A stretch of DNA of 64,000 nt, taken from contig NZ_JANHDN010000004.1 in the NCBI RefSeq assembly GCF_024494565.1, positions 186,001 through 250,000 of the forward strand. The letters run 5' to 3'. Made by a program: the position numbers and the translations under genes. The notes beneath the pieces were generated by a model. The model was not told the origin of the DNA, ran no database searches, and saw only the letters and a list, made by a program, of their open reading frames with translations. This DNA is from Halorubrum rutilum. GTDB taxonomy: Archaea > Halobacteriota > Halobacteria > Halobacteriales > Haloferacaceae. Within the stretch, counting starts at the first letter, position 1. Every line of letters begins with the position of its first letter. Shown one piece after another: positions 8,360-16,916 of the stretch.

Positions 8360-9169
8360 ATGAGCGGCAAAGACGAATACTACAACCGATCGAAACAGCA
8401 GGGGTACCGGAGCCGGGCCTCCTACAAGCTGAAGCAGATCGACGAGGATGCGGACCTCCTCGACCCCGGCGACACCGTGGTCGACCTCGGGGCCGCCCCG
8501 GGCGGGTGGCTGCAGGTCGCGGCCGAGGAAGTGGGCGAGTCGGGCACCGTCGTCGGCGTCGACCTCCAGCGCATCGAGGACCTCGACGAGGGCGACGTGG
8601 AGACCATCCGGGGCGACATGACCGAGGAGCGCACCCGACACTACCTGCGCGAGGCGGTCGGCGAGCGCGGCGCGGACGCGGTGCTCTCTGACATGGCCCC
8701 GAACATGACCGGCGAGTACGCGCTCGATCACGCGCGGTCGGTCCACCTCGCGCGGCAGGCGTTCGACGTGGCCGAGGAGCTGCTCGCGCCCGGCGGGGAC
8801 TTCGTCGTCAAGGTGTTCCAGGGCGAGGACCTCGACGCCTTCCGCGAGGAGGTCCGGAGCGAGTTCCAGTACCTCCGGACCGTCTCGCCGCCCGCCTCCC
8901 GCGACTCCTCCTCGGAGGTGTACCTCGTCGCCAGGGGGCTGAACACCGCGCCCGTCGCGGCCGGCGACCGGCTGGAGGTGACCGTCGAGGAGCTCGGCGA
9001 CGAGGGCGACGGGATCGCGTACGTCGAGGGGTACTCGCTGTTCGTCCCGGACGCCGACGTGGGCGAGGCCGTGACCGTCGAGGTCGACGAGGCCAAGCCG
9101 CGGTTCGGATTCGCCGAGCGCGTCGACGGCGGCTCTGACAGCGATTCCGACGCCGAGAGCGACGACTGA
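8360..9169 (+). CDS. rlmE: 23S rRNA 2'-O-ribose methyltransferase RlmE with C-terminal TRAM domain
   Basis: This 269-residue protein combines an FtsJ/RrmJ methyltransferase with a TRAM domain. RNA-binding start: YYNRSKQQGYRSRASYKLKQ (about 7-26). SAM site: VVDLGAAPGGWLQVA (about 40-54). The K-D-K-E tetrad is visible as the Lys in YKLK, the Asp in DMAPNMTG, the Lys in FVVKVFQ and the Glu in SSEVYLV. The TRAM domain (about 195-255, GDRLEVTVEELGDEGDGIAY) probably adds RNA binding. It methylates the ribose of a uridine in the peptidyl-transferase region of 23S rRNA. Archaeal members commonly carry this TRAM extension. An acidic Asp/Ser tail ends the protein. Confidence 0.95.
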   Translation: MSGKDEYYNRSKQQGYRSRASYKLKQIDEDADLLDPGDTVVDLGAAPGGWLQVAAEEVGESGTVVGVDLQRIEDLDEGDVETIRGDMTEERTRHYLREAVGERGADAVLSDMAPNMTGEYALDHARSVHLARQAFDVAEELLAPGGDFVVKVFQGEDLDAFREEVRSEFQYLRTVSPPASRDSSSEVYLVARGLNTAPVAAGDRLEVTVEELGDEGDGIAYVEGYSLFVPDADVGEAVTVEVDEAKPRFGFAERVDGGSDSDSDAESDD

Positions 9170-9184
9170 GCCGACGACCCCTCC

Positions 9185-10852
9185 TCACTCGGCCGGGTCC
9201 CGCTCGACCGTGGCCCCGCGAACGACGTACCGGACGCCGTCCTCGTACCCGGGGTCGGGCTCCACGGTCCACCCCTCGACCCGGGCGAGCGCGCGGACGT
9301 TCGGCAGCGACATGCCCGCGTCGGCGCTCGGCTCGGCGCTCTCGTACTCGAAGAGGAGCGCCGCCTCGTCGCCGTCGGTCGCGGCGAACCGGCCGTCGTC
9401 CGCGATCGCGAACCCGTCGTCGGTCAGGGAGACGGTCACCGCCGTCGCGCCGTTGAACGCGGCGAACGCGAGCGCGTTCTTGAACACCTGCTTGAGGCGC
9501 GTCGGGGTCGCGAGCACCCGACCGCTCCCCTCGACGGTCACCGCGACGTCGGCGTCGGCGGCGGACTCCGCGTCGGCCACCGCCGCCTCGAAGTCGACGA
9601 GCGACGGCTCGTCGAAGTCGCGGGCGTGGCGCACCAGCGTGTGGAGGTCCTCGACGACGCCGCCGATCCGGCCGACGCGGCGGCGCGCGACCGCGACCGA
9701 CTCGGCCGCGCCCTCGGCGTCGTCGTCGGCGAGCCGCTCCGCCGCGTCCGCGAGGTAGCCGTCGGCGACGGCGACGGAGTTCCGCAGCTCGTGGGCGATC
9801 GCGCCCGCCATGTCGCCGAGCTGTTCCTCGTGGCGTTCGAGCCGGTCGCGCTGTCGCTCGATGGCGGTCACGTCCTGCACGAGCAGCGCCCAGCCGAACT
9901 CCGCCCCGCCGACGGAGAGCGACTCGCTCGTGACGCAGTAGGTCCGCTCGTCGCCGCCGGCGTCGACGACGTCGACGAGGACGGGGGCCTCCTCGCGGTA
10001 CGCGTCGGCGACGGGCGGCGAGACCTCCTCGACGCGGGTCGCGCCGTCCGCGATCGCGGGGAACAGCTCCGCGGCCCGCTCGTTGTGATCGCGGAGCCGG
10101 CCGTCGGCGTCGAGGACGAGGACGCCGCCGGCGGTGCGCTCGACGAACGAGCGCGTCGCCGTGCGCTCGACGGCGAGGAAGGTGTCCTCCACGAGGTAGA
10201 CGGTCCCGACCGCGAAGACGGCGACGCCGAGCGGTTCGTAGCTCAGCGACGGCAACAGGGACGGCGCCGCCTGGGCGACCGCGTTCGGAACGACCGGGAG
10301 CCCCGTCGCCGCGAACAGCCCGGCGAGCGTCCACGACGAGTGCTCCGACTCCCGGAAGAGCCGGTACAGGAGGTAGAAGCCGACGAGCGAGAGCGCGTAC
10401 GCGAGGGCGAGCGACCCCCAGTACAGCGCCCCCTCGTCGATGAGGAGGCGGCGGACGGGGTCGGTGCGGAACGACGCGTCGAAGTACCGGCCGTGGATCG
10501 GGTTCGTGAGCTTCGCCGCGACGACGGCGACGTAGACCGCGAGGCCCGCTCGCCGGTACGCCGACCGGCGGTGGTAGTCCCGGCCGGCGTACGCGGAGGC
10601 GAAGTACAGCCAGGCGAACGGCGTGGCGAAGCCGACGATGAGCGCGAGGACGTACAGCGCGACCGCCGTCGGCTCCCGGCCCGCGAGCAGCACCCCGGCC
10701 TGGAGGAGCCCCCAGACGCCGACGAGGACCAGGAGCCAGCGGAGCCCGCGCCTGGCGTCGTCGTTCCGCAGGCGAGACCCGTGAAGGGCGGCGACGAAAC
10801 AGGCCGCAGCCGAGAGCGCGAACAGGCCGACGAGCCACCACGAGGCCGCCAT
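9185..10852 (-). CDS. Membrane histidine kinase with 7TM sensor and PAS domain
   Basis: This 555-residue protein has about seven N-terminal transmembrane helices (residues 1-225), including the conserved LTNPIHG region of the haloarchaeal histidine-kinase 7TM sensor. A PAS domain follows (about 235-330, GGVLVLDADGRLRDHNERA), then a HisKA region with IAHELRNSVAVADGYL (about 355-370) and an HATPase domain (N-box TRLKQVFKNALAFAAFNGA, about 455-473). The phosphoacceptor is the His in HELRN. The ATPase lid is degenerate, with a short G2 region (MSLPNVRALARVEG). It ends 16 nt from the rlmE stop, convergent. No adjacent regulator is present. Confidence 0.9.
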   Translation of the reverse strand: MAASWWLVGLFALSAAACFVAALHGSRLRNDDARRGLRWLLVLVGVWGLLQAGVLLAGREPTAVALYVLALIVGFATPFAWLYFASAYAGRDYHRRSAYRRAGLAVYVAVVAAKLTNPIHGRYFDASFRTDPVRRLLIDEGALYWGSLALAYALSLVGFYLLYRLFRESEHSSWTLAGLFAATGLPVVPNAVAQAAPSLLPSLSYEPLGVAVFAVGTVYLVEDTFLAVERTATRSFVERTAGGVLVLDADGRLRDHNERAAELFPAIADGATRVEEVSPPVADAYREEAPVLVDVVDAGGDERTYCVTSESLSVGGAEFGWALLVQDVTAIERQRDRLERHEEQLGDMAGAIAHELRNSVAVADGYLADAAERLADDDAEGAAESVAVARRRVGRIGGVVEDLHTLVRHARDFDEPSLVDFEAAVADAESAADADVAVTVEGSGRVLATPTRLKQVFKNALAFAAFNGATAVTVSLTDDGFAIADDGRFAATDGDEAALLFEYESAEPSADAGMSLPNVRALARVEGWTVEPDPGYEDGVRYVVRGATVERDPAE

Positions 10853-10959
10853 CTATCGAGGTGACCCACGTCCGATACCCACTTAGTTTGGTCGCCTAAC
10901 TCGGGGACGACTGGCGGACGAGGGACAGTCGACTGACACGTCGCGGGCGACGTGCCGGC

Positions 10960-11532
10960 TCACGCGGCGTCCGCGCGTCGGACCCACTCGCGGAGCGTGA
11001 ACCCCTCGTAGTCCGTCTCGTCGGCCACGCGCCACTCCGACTCGTCCCACGCCGGGAACCGGGTGTCGCCCTCGTAGGCGCCGTCGACGTGGCTGAGGAC
11101 CATCCGGTCGATCCGGGGCTGGAACAGCTCGTAGACCGTCCCGCCGCCGAGGACGTAGACGGCCGGCTCGGGCGCGTCGCCGAGCGACCCCGTCCCGGCG
11201 GGCGCCGCTTCCCCGGCGACACGGTCGACCGATCCGGCGTCGACGCCCTCGCCGACGAGCTCGCGGGCGAGGTCGATCGCCGCGTCGACGCCGTCGGCGA
11301 CGACCGCGGTCGGCTCGTCCACCGCGTCGACGCTGCGGCTCACGACGATCTGCCGGCGGCCGGGGAGGTCGCCGCGCATCGACTCGAAGGTCCGACGGCC
11401 TAAGATCACCGGCGAGCCGGCGACGCGGGCGCGGTACTGACGCACGTCCTCGGGGAGGTCCGGCCACGGGACGCCGCCGTCGTTCCCGATCACCCGGTTC
11501 TCCGCGAGCGCGGCGACGCTGACGAGTTGCAC
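10960..11532 (-). CDS. folA: Dihydrofolate reductase
   Basis: This 190-residue DHFR begins QLVSVAALAENRVIGNDGGVPW, containing the substrate-loop Asn and Trp, then LPEDVRQYRARVAGSPVILG with the catalytic acid region, GRRTFESM (NADPH binding), and late VYVLGGGTVYELF (Gly-Gly motif). It reduces dihydrofolate to tetrahydrofolate with NADPH. An acidic Gly/Ala-rich insertion of about 28 residues (roughly 92-119) sits before the Gly-Gly motif, which is unusual among short DHFRs. The start is a GTG at 11532, chosen because homology begins there; the longer open frame is shadow. Ornithine cyclodeaminase lies upstream on the same strand, 40 nt away. Confidence 0.92.
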   Translation of the reverse strand: MQLVSVAALAENRVIGNDGGVPWPDLPEDVRQYRARVAGSPVILGRRTFESMRGDLPGRRQIVVSRSVDAVDEPTAVVADGVDAAIDLARELVGEGVDAGSVDRVAGEAAPAGTGSLGDAPEPAVYVLGGGTVYELFQPRIDRMVLSHVDGAYEGDTRFPAWDESEWRVADETDYEGFTLREWVRRADAA

Positions 11533-11572
11533 GGGAGCGATACGGGCGGGAGCGATAAAAAGGCCGTCGCGG

Positions 11573-12643
11573 TCACTCGGCGAGTCCGAGCAGGTCGAAC
11601 GGGGAGCCGTTGTCGGCCTCGTCGGCCTGCTCGTAGACGACGCGGGCGGCCGCGACGTCCTGGATCGCGAGGCCGGTGGAGTCGAAGACGGTGACGCCCG
11701 TGACGCCCGCCCCGCCCGTCGCGGGGCCGTTTCCGCCGGCGTCGACCCCGGCCCGACCCGAGCGGGCGCCGACGACGATCTCGCCGATCTCGCCGTAGAT
11801 ATCGTCGTCGGTGAGCGTCCCCGCCGCGTAGGGGACATTGATCTCGCCGGAGTGGGTGCACTGCTCGCGGTCGTCGATGACGATCGTCGCGTCGAGCAGG
11901 AGCTCGTCCGCCAGCTCGTGTTTCCCCGCCGCGTCGGCGCCCATCGCGTTGACGTGGGTGTGCTCGCCCACGTCGCCGGGGCCGACGATCGGGTCCTCGA
12001 CGGGCGTCACCGTCGAGAGGATATCGCAGTGGCCGGCCTCCGAAACGGAGCCCGCCCGGACGTCGAACCGGTCGCCGAAGGCGTCGATGAAGTCGGCGAC
12101 GCGCTCCTCGTCGAGGTCGCTCACGACGACCTCCTCGACGTCGCGCACCTCGGCGATGGCCTCCAGCTGCGTGTACGACTGGACGCCCGCGCCGACGATC
12201 CCGAGCGAGGTCGCGTCGGGGACGGCGAGGTGGTCGGTGGCGACCGCGGCGGCCGCGCCCGTTCGCTTCATGGTGAGCGTCGTGCCGTCGAGGATCGCCA
12301 GCGGGAACGCCGTCTCGGGGTCGGAGTAGATCATCGTCCCCATCACGGTCGGGAGGCCGTGGTCGGCGGGGTTGTTCGGGTGCGCGTTCACCCACTTGAT
12401 CCCGGCCGCGTCCCACCCCTCGCCGTCGGCCGTCTCCTCGGCGGTGTCCGCCTCGCGCACGTCGAGGTAGGCGGGCATCGACCGGAAGTCGCCGTCGTAC
12501 TCCGGGAGGTCGATGTACGACTTCGCCGGCATCTTCGCGTTCCCGCGCTCGTAGGCCGTGAACGCGCCGCGCACCGCGTCGATGACCCGGTCCATGCGAG
12601 CGTTCTCGTCGACGTCGTCGGCGTTCAGAAGCAGCGTCTGCAT
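11573..12643 (-). CDS. Ornithine cyclodeaminase / alanine dehydrogenase family protein
   Basis: This 356-residue mu-crystallin/OCD family protein has the N-terminal MPAKSYIDLPEYDGDFRSMPAYL segment (lysine in the substrate site), the NAD-binding glycine motif LGIVGAGVQSYTQLEAIA (about 146-163), and HVNAMGADAAGKHELADELL (about 235-254) with the catalytic Asp region. The reaction is either ornithine deamination to proline or alanine dehydrogenation; motifs do not decide. An Ala/Gly-rich insert (about 300-325) before the C-terminus looks disordered. The ATG at 12643 was chosen over an upstream ATG at 12697 because family homology begins at MQTLLLNADD. Probably co-transcribed with the DHFR gene. 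Confidence 0.9.
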   Translation of the reverse strand: MQTLLLNADDVDENARMDRVIDAVRGAFTAYERGNAKMPAKSYIDLPEYDGDFRSMPAYLDVREADTAEETADGEGWDAAGIKWVNAHPNNPADHGLPTVMGTMIYSDPETAFPLAILDGTTLTMKRTGAAAAVATDHLAVPDATSLGIVGAGVQSYTQLEAIAEVRDVEEVVVSDLDEERVADFIDAFGDRFDVRAGSVSEAGHCDILSTVTPVEDPIVGPGDVGEHTHVNAMGADAAGKHELADELLLDATIVIDDREQCTHSGEINVPYAAGTLTDDDIYGEIGEIVVGARSGRAGVDAGGNGPATGGAGVTGVTVFDSTGLAIQDVAAARVVYEQADEADNGSPFDLLGLAE

Positions 12644-12725
12644 GCCGCGAGTTTTGCCGGTGGGGTACTTGAACCCTGCTGGATCGACGGCGGGCACGGG
12701 GGCGATCGGTGTGACCGGCCACCGC

Positions 12726-13125
12726 GGTGGCGCGTGCCGCCGAGGCCGCCTGGCGGCCGAGGGGCACGCGCGAGGGAGTCGCGAGGGAGCGGGCGACCGG
12801 CGGGAGCCCCGACCGAGCGACGAGGCTGGGGAGGCGTGAGGCTGCGGTGCGGAGCGGTTGGGTGGGACTCAAAGGGGCAGCCGCGAGGACGAAGCACGGC
12901 GACGGAAGCACCGCAGCGAGCAACGCGAGCGAGGAGCGCACCGAGCCGCGCGAGTCCTCGCGGCTGGGGCTTTGGAGGTGTTCTCTATATCACCGACAGC
13001 AACGATTTATAAGCGAGCGGCTGGGGCTTTGGAGCTCCTCGTCGTCGAGTCGCCGACCACGTACTACCGAGCGGCTGGGGCTTCGGCGATGCTCACCGCC
13101 GATCTGCCAGCCACAATTATATATA
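12726..13125 (+). repeat. Structured-RNA candidate repeat, copy B
   Basis: Copy B of the family. P1: GGCCGC-CTG-GCGGCC flanked by GA on both sides. Invariant boxes are CTGGGGAGGCGTGAGG and GTGGGACTCAAAGGGGCAG (ending at 12880). P3 variable arm: CCGCGAGGAC (12881-12890) / GTCCTCGCGG (12954-12963), followed by CTGGGGCTTTGGAG. Tail units start at 12961, 13018 and 13072 (spacing 57 and 54). It lies on the plus strand between the start of the cyclodeaminase gene and the stop of the phosphate transporter gene, both on the minus strand. Confidence 0.85.
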
Positions 13126-13168
13126 ACCGAACTCCGAGATTCACCGCTCCACCTGTTCGTCGCACCAC

Positions 13169-14347
13169 CTACAGCACGAACTGCACGACGGTGTAGATGC
13201 CGAAGCCCAGCCCCAGCGACCCGACGAGCGAGCCGACCCACGCGAGTACCGTGTACCCCATCTTCGCCCGGCTCACGCCCGCGTCGCCGGCGGCGTAGCC
13301 GGCGCCGACGATCGCGGAGACGATGATCTCGTTGAACGACACCGGGATCCCGAACGCGACCGCGGTCTGGGCGATCGCGAACGAGGGGATGAGCGCCGAG
13401 ATCGACCGCCGCGGCCCCATCGAGGCGTAGTCCTGCGAGATCGCCTTGATCATCCGCGGCGCGCCGGTCCAGGACCCGGCCAGCAGCCCGACTCCGCCCC
13501 CGACGAGCAGCGCCCACAGCGGGATCCCGGCGTCGCCGACGAACAGGGGCACGAGCGGCCCGATCGCCAGCCCGACCTGCGACCCGCCGGCGGAGAACGC
13601 GACGAGCCCCCCCATCGCCAGCAGGAACCGCCGCTGGGCCCCCTCGCGGTCGCGGCCGAGGTCGAGGTACACCGCGACGGTGACGACCGCGGCCACCGCG
13701 GCCGTGACGAGGGGCGTGCCGACCGCGCCGACCCCGAGCCCGGGCCCGATCGCCTGCGAGAGCGACGCCTGCTCGCCCGGGGGGCCGAGCAGCGCGAACC
13801 CGACGTTCGCGACGATCGCGCCGACGAGACCCGCGAGCGCCGCGGTGAGCGGTCGCTCGGGGAGGCGCTCGCCGATCAGCGAGCGCGCCACGACGTAGGC
13901 GATCCCGCCGCCGACGAACGGGGTGAGCACCCACAGCGTGAGGATCTCTGTGTACTTCGGCCACGCGGGGTCGCCGCCCATCGCGAGGCCCACGCCGACC
14001 ACCGCGCCGGTGACGGTGAAGGCGGTCGCGATCGGGTACCCGGCGAACACGCCGACCGCGACGAGCCCGGCGGCGGTGACCAGCGCGACGATGGCCGCGC
14101 CGGCGGTGAGCGTGACGCCGCCGATCAGCTCCGTGCCGACCGCCTCGGTCACGTTCGCGCCCTGCAGGACGGCGCCGAGCAGCCCGAGGACGCCCACGAT
14201 CAGCCCGGCGCGCATCACGGAGATGGCGTTCGCCCCGACGGCCGGCGCGAACGGGGTGGACCCCGAGGAGCCGGCGCCGATCGACCACGCCATGAACATG
14301 CTCGCCGCGCCGGCGACGCCGAGGGTGAGAACGGTGACGACGACCAT
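13169..14347 (-). CDS. pit: PiT-family inorganic phosphate permease
   Basis: This 392-residue integral membrane protein has about 10-12 hydrophobic segments. It has the internal duplication typical of PiT/PHO-4 transporters: the N-terminal GANAISVMRAGLIVGVLGLLGA half and the C-terminal PVSFNEIIVSAIVGAGYAAG half, together with GTELIGGVTL. It imports phosphate, usually as a metal-phosphate with H+ or Na+. Its ATG overlaps the stop of the upstream 42-residue membrane peptide as TAATG, so the two are translationally coupled. The second half is shorter than in bacterial PitA, as is common for archaeal members. Confidence 0.92.
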   Translation of the reverse strand: MVVVTVLTLGVAGAASMFMAWSIGAGSSGSTPFAPAVGANAISVMRAGLIVGVLGLLGAVLQGANVTEAVGTELIGGVTLTAGAAIVALVTAAGLVAVGVFAGYPIATAFTVTGAVVGVGLAMGGDPAWPKYTEILTLWVLTPFVGGGIAYVVARSLIGERLPERPLTAALAGLVGAIVANVGFALLGPPGEQASLSQAIGPGLGVGAVGTPLVTAAVAAVVTVAVYLDLGRDREGAQRRFLLAMGGLVAFSAGGSQVGLAIGPLVPLFVGDAGIPLWALLVGGGVGLLAGSWTGAPRMIKAISQDYASMGPRRSISALIPSFAIAQTAVAFGIPVSFNEIIVSAIVGAGYAAGDAGVSRAKMGYTVLAWVGSLVGSLGLGFGIYTVVQFVL

Positions 14348-14475
14348 TACCGCTGGCCGTCCTCGTACCCCTCGCGGAGCCCGGTCAGCGTGCGCCGGAC
14401 GAGGAGGAACCCGAAGAAGAAGAGCCCGAGCAGACCGACGAGAATAACCACGAACAGCGGTTCGACCGAGAGCAT
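14347..14475 (-). CDS. 42-aa single-pass membrane peptide coupled to the phosphate permease
   Basis: This short gene reads MLSVEPLFVVILVGLLGLFF at its start, then a basic segment (LVRRTLTGLREG) and an acidic end (YEDGQR). It is one hydrophobic helix (about residues 6-27) with a positively charged cytoplasmic end. The TAA stop at 14347-14349 overlaps the ATG of the permease (TAATG), a classic reinitiation arrangement. I infer a small accessory or regulatory subunit of the transporter. The coding evidence is its start position, hydrophobic composition and the overlap; I do not recognise the family. Confidence 0.7.
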   Translation of the reverse strand: MLSVEPLFVVILVGLLGLFFFGFLLVRRTLTGLREGYEDGQR

Positions 14476-14794
14476 ACAGTCGAATCCGTCGGCACGGTGT
14501 TAGGCGTTTCGGGACTCCCGTCCGCCGGCGGGCGGTGACTAAAGCGCGTGTTTGTCCCTAAGCTAGGTATAAGCTATCTCCGGCGTAACGTACGGACGCG
14601 ACCCCCGCTTCGGCCCTCTCCCCCGCGATCGCTCCGCGTCGATCGGGCCGGTCCCCGCCGATCGCTCCCCCCTGCCCTCCCCCTGCTTTCCCCCCTCCCC
14701 ATCCCCGGTCGTTCCGGCCCGCCGGCGCGGCTCGGCCCGCGGGGCGTCGCGTCCCGCCCGCTCTCCCCCCCCCTTCTCCCGCGGGCGGTACTTC
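14476..14794. other. Intergenic region with direct-repeat operator candidate and pyrimidine tract
   Basis: This 319-bp gap lies upstream of the phosphate permease operon (minus strand). It contains TAAGCTAggtaTAAGCTA at 14559-14576, two perfect 7-bp direct repeats 11 bp apart, overlapping the best TATA-like sequence for minus-strand transcription (CTTATA). Then about 14600-14790 is a C/T-rich tract on the plus strand with many CCCC runs. No gene is seen. Confidence 0.5.
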
Positions 14795-15361
14795 TCACGG
14801 CCCGATCCGAAACCGCTCGAAGACCTCCCCGTCCGGCGTGACGAGTCGCCCGTCGAGCGCGGTCTCGCTCCCGTCGCGCCCGTCGGTCTCGCCCCCTCCG
14901 TCCCCGTCCGCATCCACCTCGGTCGCCGGCTCCAGTTCGGCGTGTCCCGGTCGGTTCCCTCGCGGCTGTGCGTGGCTCCCGGGGTTCAGGATCGGGAGGT
15001 CGCCCGAGTCGTCGAACCGCGGGCGGTGGCTGTGCCCGCAGATCACGGCGTCGGCGTCGCGTCCCCGACCGAGCATGACCAGTCCCGTGTCCCCGCTGCG
15101 GTGGCGGTGGGTGACGGCGAACCGCACGCCCGCGTACTCGACCGTCCGGACCTCCGAGAGGCGGTCGCGGATCGCGGCGTCGTCGTTGTTGCCGTACACC
15201 CCGCGTAGCGTCCGCGCCGCCGACTCGAAGGCGTCGAGCACCGGTTCGCGGTAGAAGTCGCCGGCGTGGACGACGAGGTCGGCCTCGCGGACCGCCTCCG
15301 CGGTGCGCCCCTGCAGCTTCGACTCCTCGCGTGCGTGCGTGTCGGAGACGACGACGAGCAT
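14795..15361 (-). CDS. YfcE/MJ0936-type metallophosphoesterase
   Basis: This 188-residue calcineurin-like phosphoesterase has every metal-ligand motif: VSDTHA (about 5-10), VHAGDF (about 31-36), GVYGNNDD (about 54-61), THRHR (about 84-88), CGHSHRP (about 109-115) and ILNPGS (about 123-128). Small MJ0936/YfcE enzymes hydrolyse phosphodiesters such as cyclic nucleotides; the physiological substrate is unknown. An acidic Gly/Asp-rich insertion (about 145-167) interrupts the C-terminal part and is probably an exposed loop. The ATG at 15361 fits the family start exactly. Monocistronic, with repeat copy C just upstream on the opposite strand. Confidence 0.92.
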   Translation of the reverse strand: MLVVVSDTHAREESKLQGRTAEAVREADLVVHAGDFYREPVLDAFESAARTLRGVYGNNDDAAIRDRLSEVRTVEYAGVRFAVTHRHRSGDTGLVMLGRGRDADAVICGHSHRPRFDDSGDLPILNPGSHAQPRGNRPGHAELEPATEVDADGDGGGETDGRDGSETALDGRLVTPDGEVFERFRIGP

Positions 15362-15427
15362 ACCCGCAGTCCGTGCGCGCCCGGCTTAAGAAGCGCGCCC
15401 GGGACGAGTACTCGAATGTGCCGGGGC

Positions 15428-15775
15428 GGTGGCGCGTGCCTGCGAGCGGCCCGCTGGCCGCGAGCAGCACGCGCGAGGGAGCCGGTGAGCGCTCGGTGAG
15501 CGCTCGGAGAGCGCGAACCGCGAGGTTGGGGTGGTGTGAGGTGCGGTCGCTGTGCGGTGCGGGGTGGGACTCAAAGGGGCAGCAGGGAGGCGGACGCAGG
15601 CGACGTAAGCACCGCAAGGAGTGAGCGGAGCGAACGACTGAGGAGCGCAGCGAGCGTGCGTCCGCCTCCCGGCTGGGGCTTTGGAGGTGTACCCAGTCGA
15701 TTCTCAATCGTCATCATATCGCCGAACGACCGGAGCTTCGGAGACGGTCTGCCCGCCGCTGCTACCGTCGGTCTG
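15428..15775 (+). repeat. Structured-RNA candidate repeat, copy C
   Basis: Copy C. P1: TGC-GA-GCGGCC / GGCCGC-GA-GCA. P2: CGGT-GA-GCGCTC pairing with GAGCGC-GA-ACCG. P3 variable arm: GGGAGGCGGACGCA (15585-15598) / TGCGTCCGCCTCCC (15657-15670), 14 bp and entirely unlike copy A, yet complementary. The boxes GTGGGACTCAAAGGGGCAG and CTGGGGCTTTGGAGG are intact. A degenerate second tail unit (CCGGAGCTTCGGAGACGG) follows 57 nt after the first. It lies between the phosphoesterase and rfcS genes. Confidence 0.85.
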
Positions 15776-15832
15776 TGATAAATAACTGCGATCGTACGCC
15801 GCGAACGAACCGAGACTTCGATCGTAACTGAC

Positions 15833-16816
15833 CTATTCCTCTAACGAAAGCGACGCGAGCAGCGACTCCAGTTGCACCTGCTCGTTGGCGCCCTCGGCGA
15901 TCCGGTAGTCGGCCTCGCCGATCCGCTCCATCAGCGCGACCGCCTCGCGCTCGCTCAGGTCGAACTCCCAGACGGAGCGGTGGAGCTGGTCGATCACGTC
16001 GCCGCCGGCCATCCCCGTCTCCGTGAGCAGCGTGTCCAGGGTCGCCCGCGCCCGCGAGAAGTCGCCCTCCAGCGCGTTCGTCACCATCGACTCGATCTCC
16101 TCGGGCCGCGCGGTCGCCGTGATCGCGTACACCGCCTCCTCGTCGACGACGTCGCCGGTCGTCGCCGCCGCCTGCAGCGAGTTGATCGCGCGTCGCATGT
16201 CGCCGTCGGCGGCGTACACGAGCGCGTCGACGCCTTCGTCGGTCACCTCGATCCCCTCCGCCGCGGCGATCTCGCGGGTCTGCGCGGCGACGGCCGCGTC
16301 CGAGAGCGGCGAGAAGCGGAAGACGGCGCAGCGCGACTGGATCGGGTCGATGATCTTCGACGAGTAGTTACACGAGAGGATGAAGCGGGTGTTGTCGGAG
16401 AACTGTTCCATCGTGCGGCGTAATGCTGACTGAGCGTCATCAGTAAGCGAGTCCGCCTCATCGAGGAACACGATCCGGAAATCGCCGCCGAACGACGAGC
16501 GCGCGAATCCCTTGATCCGGTCGCGCACCACGTCGATACCGCGCTGGTCGGAGGCGTTGAGCTCGAGGAAGTTGCCGCGCCAGTTGTCCTCGCCGTACAC
16601 CTGCCGGGCGATGGCGGTGGCCGCGGTCGTCTTCCCGGTACCGGCAGGCCCCCCGAAGAGCAGGTGGGGGATGTCGTCCTGCTCGATGTAGCTTTCGAGC
16701 CGCTCGACGATCTCCTCCTGGCCGTGGATGTCGTCGAGCGACTGCGGCCGGTACTTCTCGATCCAGATCTCCCGGCCGGTCGCGGTCGCAGCCGTCTGCT
16801 CGTCGGCCTCGCTCAT
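15833..16816 (-). CDS. rfcS: Replication factor C small subunit (clamp loader)
   Basis: This 327-residue AAA+ ATPase is full length. It shows [16 protein letters not shown] (about 18-33), Walker [14 protein letters not shown] (about 54-66), Walker [11 protein letters not shown] (about 115-124), sensor I LSCNY and the arginine-finger motif QSRCAVFRF, then the RFC C-terminal collar. With RfcL it loads PCNA onto primed DNA. A TATA-like GTTTATCAC at 16839-16847 (minus strand) lies 27 nt from the ATG, so the mRNA is probably leaderless. There is no intein, although archaeal RfcS genes sometimes carry one in the P-loop. Confidence 0.97.
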   Translation of the reverse strand: MSEADEQTAATATGREIWIEKYRPQSLDDIHGQEEIVERLESYIEQDDIPHLLFGGPAGTGKTTAATAIARQVYGEDNWRGNFLELNASDQRGIDVVRDRIKGFARSSFGGDFRIVFLDEADSLTDDAQSALRRTMEQFSDNTRFILSCNYSSKIIDPIQSRCAVFRFSPLSDAAVAAQTREIAAAEGIEVTDEGVDALVYAADGDMRRAINSLQAAATTGDVVDEEAVYAITATARPEEIESMVTNALEGDFSRARATLDTLLTETGMAGGDVIDQLHRSVWEFDLSEREAVALMERIGEADYRIAEGANEQVQLESLLASLSLEE

Positions 16817-16916
16817 GGCGGATCGGAAGGTCGGCGGGGTGATAAACGAACCGAGAACGGGGCGCGGGCGGGACCGGGTCCCGGCCGTCGGCTCGGGCGA
16901 GTCAGTCGACGCGGTC

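Noticed and set aside
12961..13125. CRISPR-like look of tail units (about 20-24 nt repeat, about 35 nt variable spacer)
   Set aside because: At most three units per copy, repeats are imperfect, no cas genes or leader, and the repeat is the same box that closes helix P3.
12726..13125. Repeat copies as MITEs or insertion sequences
   Set aside because: No terminal inverted repeats, target duplications or transposase could be found at the seven copies, and copy-specific helices are far too diverged for recent transposition.
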